Assembly (NCBI GenBank): GCA_001600415.1
Contig: BCJX01000002.1
Coordinates: 1 to 64,000, forward strand
Source: Pascua guehoae
Taxonomy: Eukaryota > Basidiomycota > Tremellomycetes > Trichosporonales > Trichosporonaceae
Reading direction: 5' to 3'
DNA: 64,000 nt
In this document: piece after piece, positions 63,474-64,000 of the stretch
Layout of the letters: every line of letters begins with the position of its first letter
Numbering within the stretch: the first letter of the stretch is position 1
Notes under the pieces: model-generated
What the model was told of the DNA's origin: nothing
Seen by the model: only the letters and a program-made list of their open reading frames with translations
The model's database searches: none
Program-made: the position numbers and the translations under genes

Positions 63474-64000
63474 TCACACCTGACTTCCCCATGGATATGT
63501 CCCCGGCCCAGTCCCGTAGTCTTGATACTCCGCGTACTGCTCCTCGTAAGGCTCAAACGGCTGTCGGTAACGGTCGCGGTGCGACCGCGGGTAGGAAGGC
63601 GGAGATGAAGGGGCGATTTGGTTGTACTGGTGTGCTGTCGCGTCGTACCCTCTCGGCGGAGGGTATGGGAACGGAAACTTGTTGGGAAGCAGTGGTTGTC
63701 GCTGCTGGTCATCGCTGTTCGGACGCGAGGGACGAGGGCGCCCCATGCGAATCCTCTTGTGATCAAGGTCTAAGTCGCTCGGGTCGAGGTTATCGACATA
63801 CTGCTGCAGCTGGGACGGGTCTTGTTGGTATTGCTCGGATCCTGACGGCTGGCCCCCCTGCGTTGATTGACCGCCGTGTCCAGCGTTGTCCATGTAGGTT
63901 TGCACACCAGCGTTCCCAAACGTGTGTGCCACCGACATCGGGTCGACCCTCACACCGTACCTGGGCGGGTCGTAGTCGTACTTGCCGTATTGCGGCGTGT
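63474..64000 (-). CDS. C-terminal part of a Pro/Gln/Tyr-rich protein, cut by the window edge
   Basis: The frame is open from the right edge to a stop at 63474. The visible part begins 'TPQYGKYDYDPPRYGVRVDP' and has low-complexity Gln/Pro/Tyr stretches ('SQLQQYVDNLDPSDLDLDHK', 'PNKFPFPYPPPRGYDAT', 'EEQYAEYQDYGTGPGTYPW'). No membrane segment or enzyme motif is visible. It looks like the disordered tail of a larger protein whose N-terminus lies outside the window. Confidence 0.65.
   Translation of the reverse strand, partial: TPQYGKYDYDPPRYGVRVDPMSVAHTFGNAGVQTYMDNAGHGGQSTQGGQPSGSEQYQQDPSQLQQYVDNLDPSDLDLDHKRIRMGRPRPSRPNSDDQQRQPLLPNKFPFPYPPPRGYDATAHQYNQIAPSSPPSYPRSHRDRYRQPFEPYEEQYAEYQDYGTGPGTYPWGSQV

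Overview
The window looks like nuclear DNA of a basidiomycetous yeast, most likely Tremellomycetes in or near Trichosporonales. This is inferred from style alone: GC-rich coding sequence, many very short introns (about 31-60 nt, GTGAGT-like donors, CTGAC/CTAAC branch points), intron-containing tRNAs, a split Zn2Cys6 regulator, and fungal-only families. No telomere, rRNA or CRISPR array was seen.

Layout. 1-5 kb is gene-poor and includes a decayed repeat block (1-2700). 5.1-6.2 kb holds a DUF6882-like gene. 6.8-24.4 kb is a coherent catabolic cluster: an Fe(II)/2-oxoglutarate oxygenase, a dihydropyrimidinase/hydantoinase, a beta-hydroxyacid dehydrogenase, an alpha/beta hydrolase, a Zn2Cys6 regulator, an amino-acid permease, an M20-type N-carbamoyl-amino-acid hydrolase (beta-ureidopropionase type) and an acyl-CoA ligase. 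The hydantoinase and carbamoylase would open a dihydropyrimidine or hydantoin ring and then release CO2, NH3 and a beta- (or alpha-) amino acid. The dehydrogenase and ligase could handle the resulting semialdehyde or acid. A 9-bp motif (CTCACCCGA, or CTGACCCGA) sits roughly 100-150 bp before four of these genes, which suggests one regulon.

26-33 kb has small genes (a short membrane protein, a DUF7726 protein, a METTL7-like methyltransferase, a four-helix membrane protein) and a tRNA-Cys. 33.6-37.3 kb encodes the most striking protein here: an intronless 1255-residue chain with two complete IucA/IucC (NRPS-independent siderophore, NIS) synthetase modules in tandem. A GNAT acetyltransferase is divergent from it. 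40-46 kb has a beta-lactamase-like esterase with an apparent frameshift, a hot-dog thioesterase and a secreted histidine acid phosphatase. 47-58 kb is sparse: a coiled-coil protein, a second tRNA-Cys, an OPT oligopeptide transporter, a tRNA-Gly and a decayed concanavalin-like gene. 58-64 kb has three uncharacterised genes, one with a CaaX box, and a gene running off the right edge.

Coordinates of spliced genes run from start codon to stop codon. Splice sites were read by eye from frame continuity and GT/GC...AG signals.
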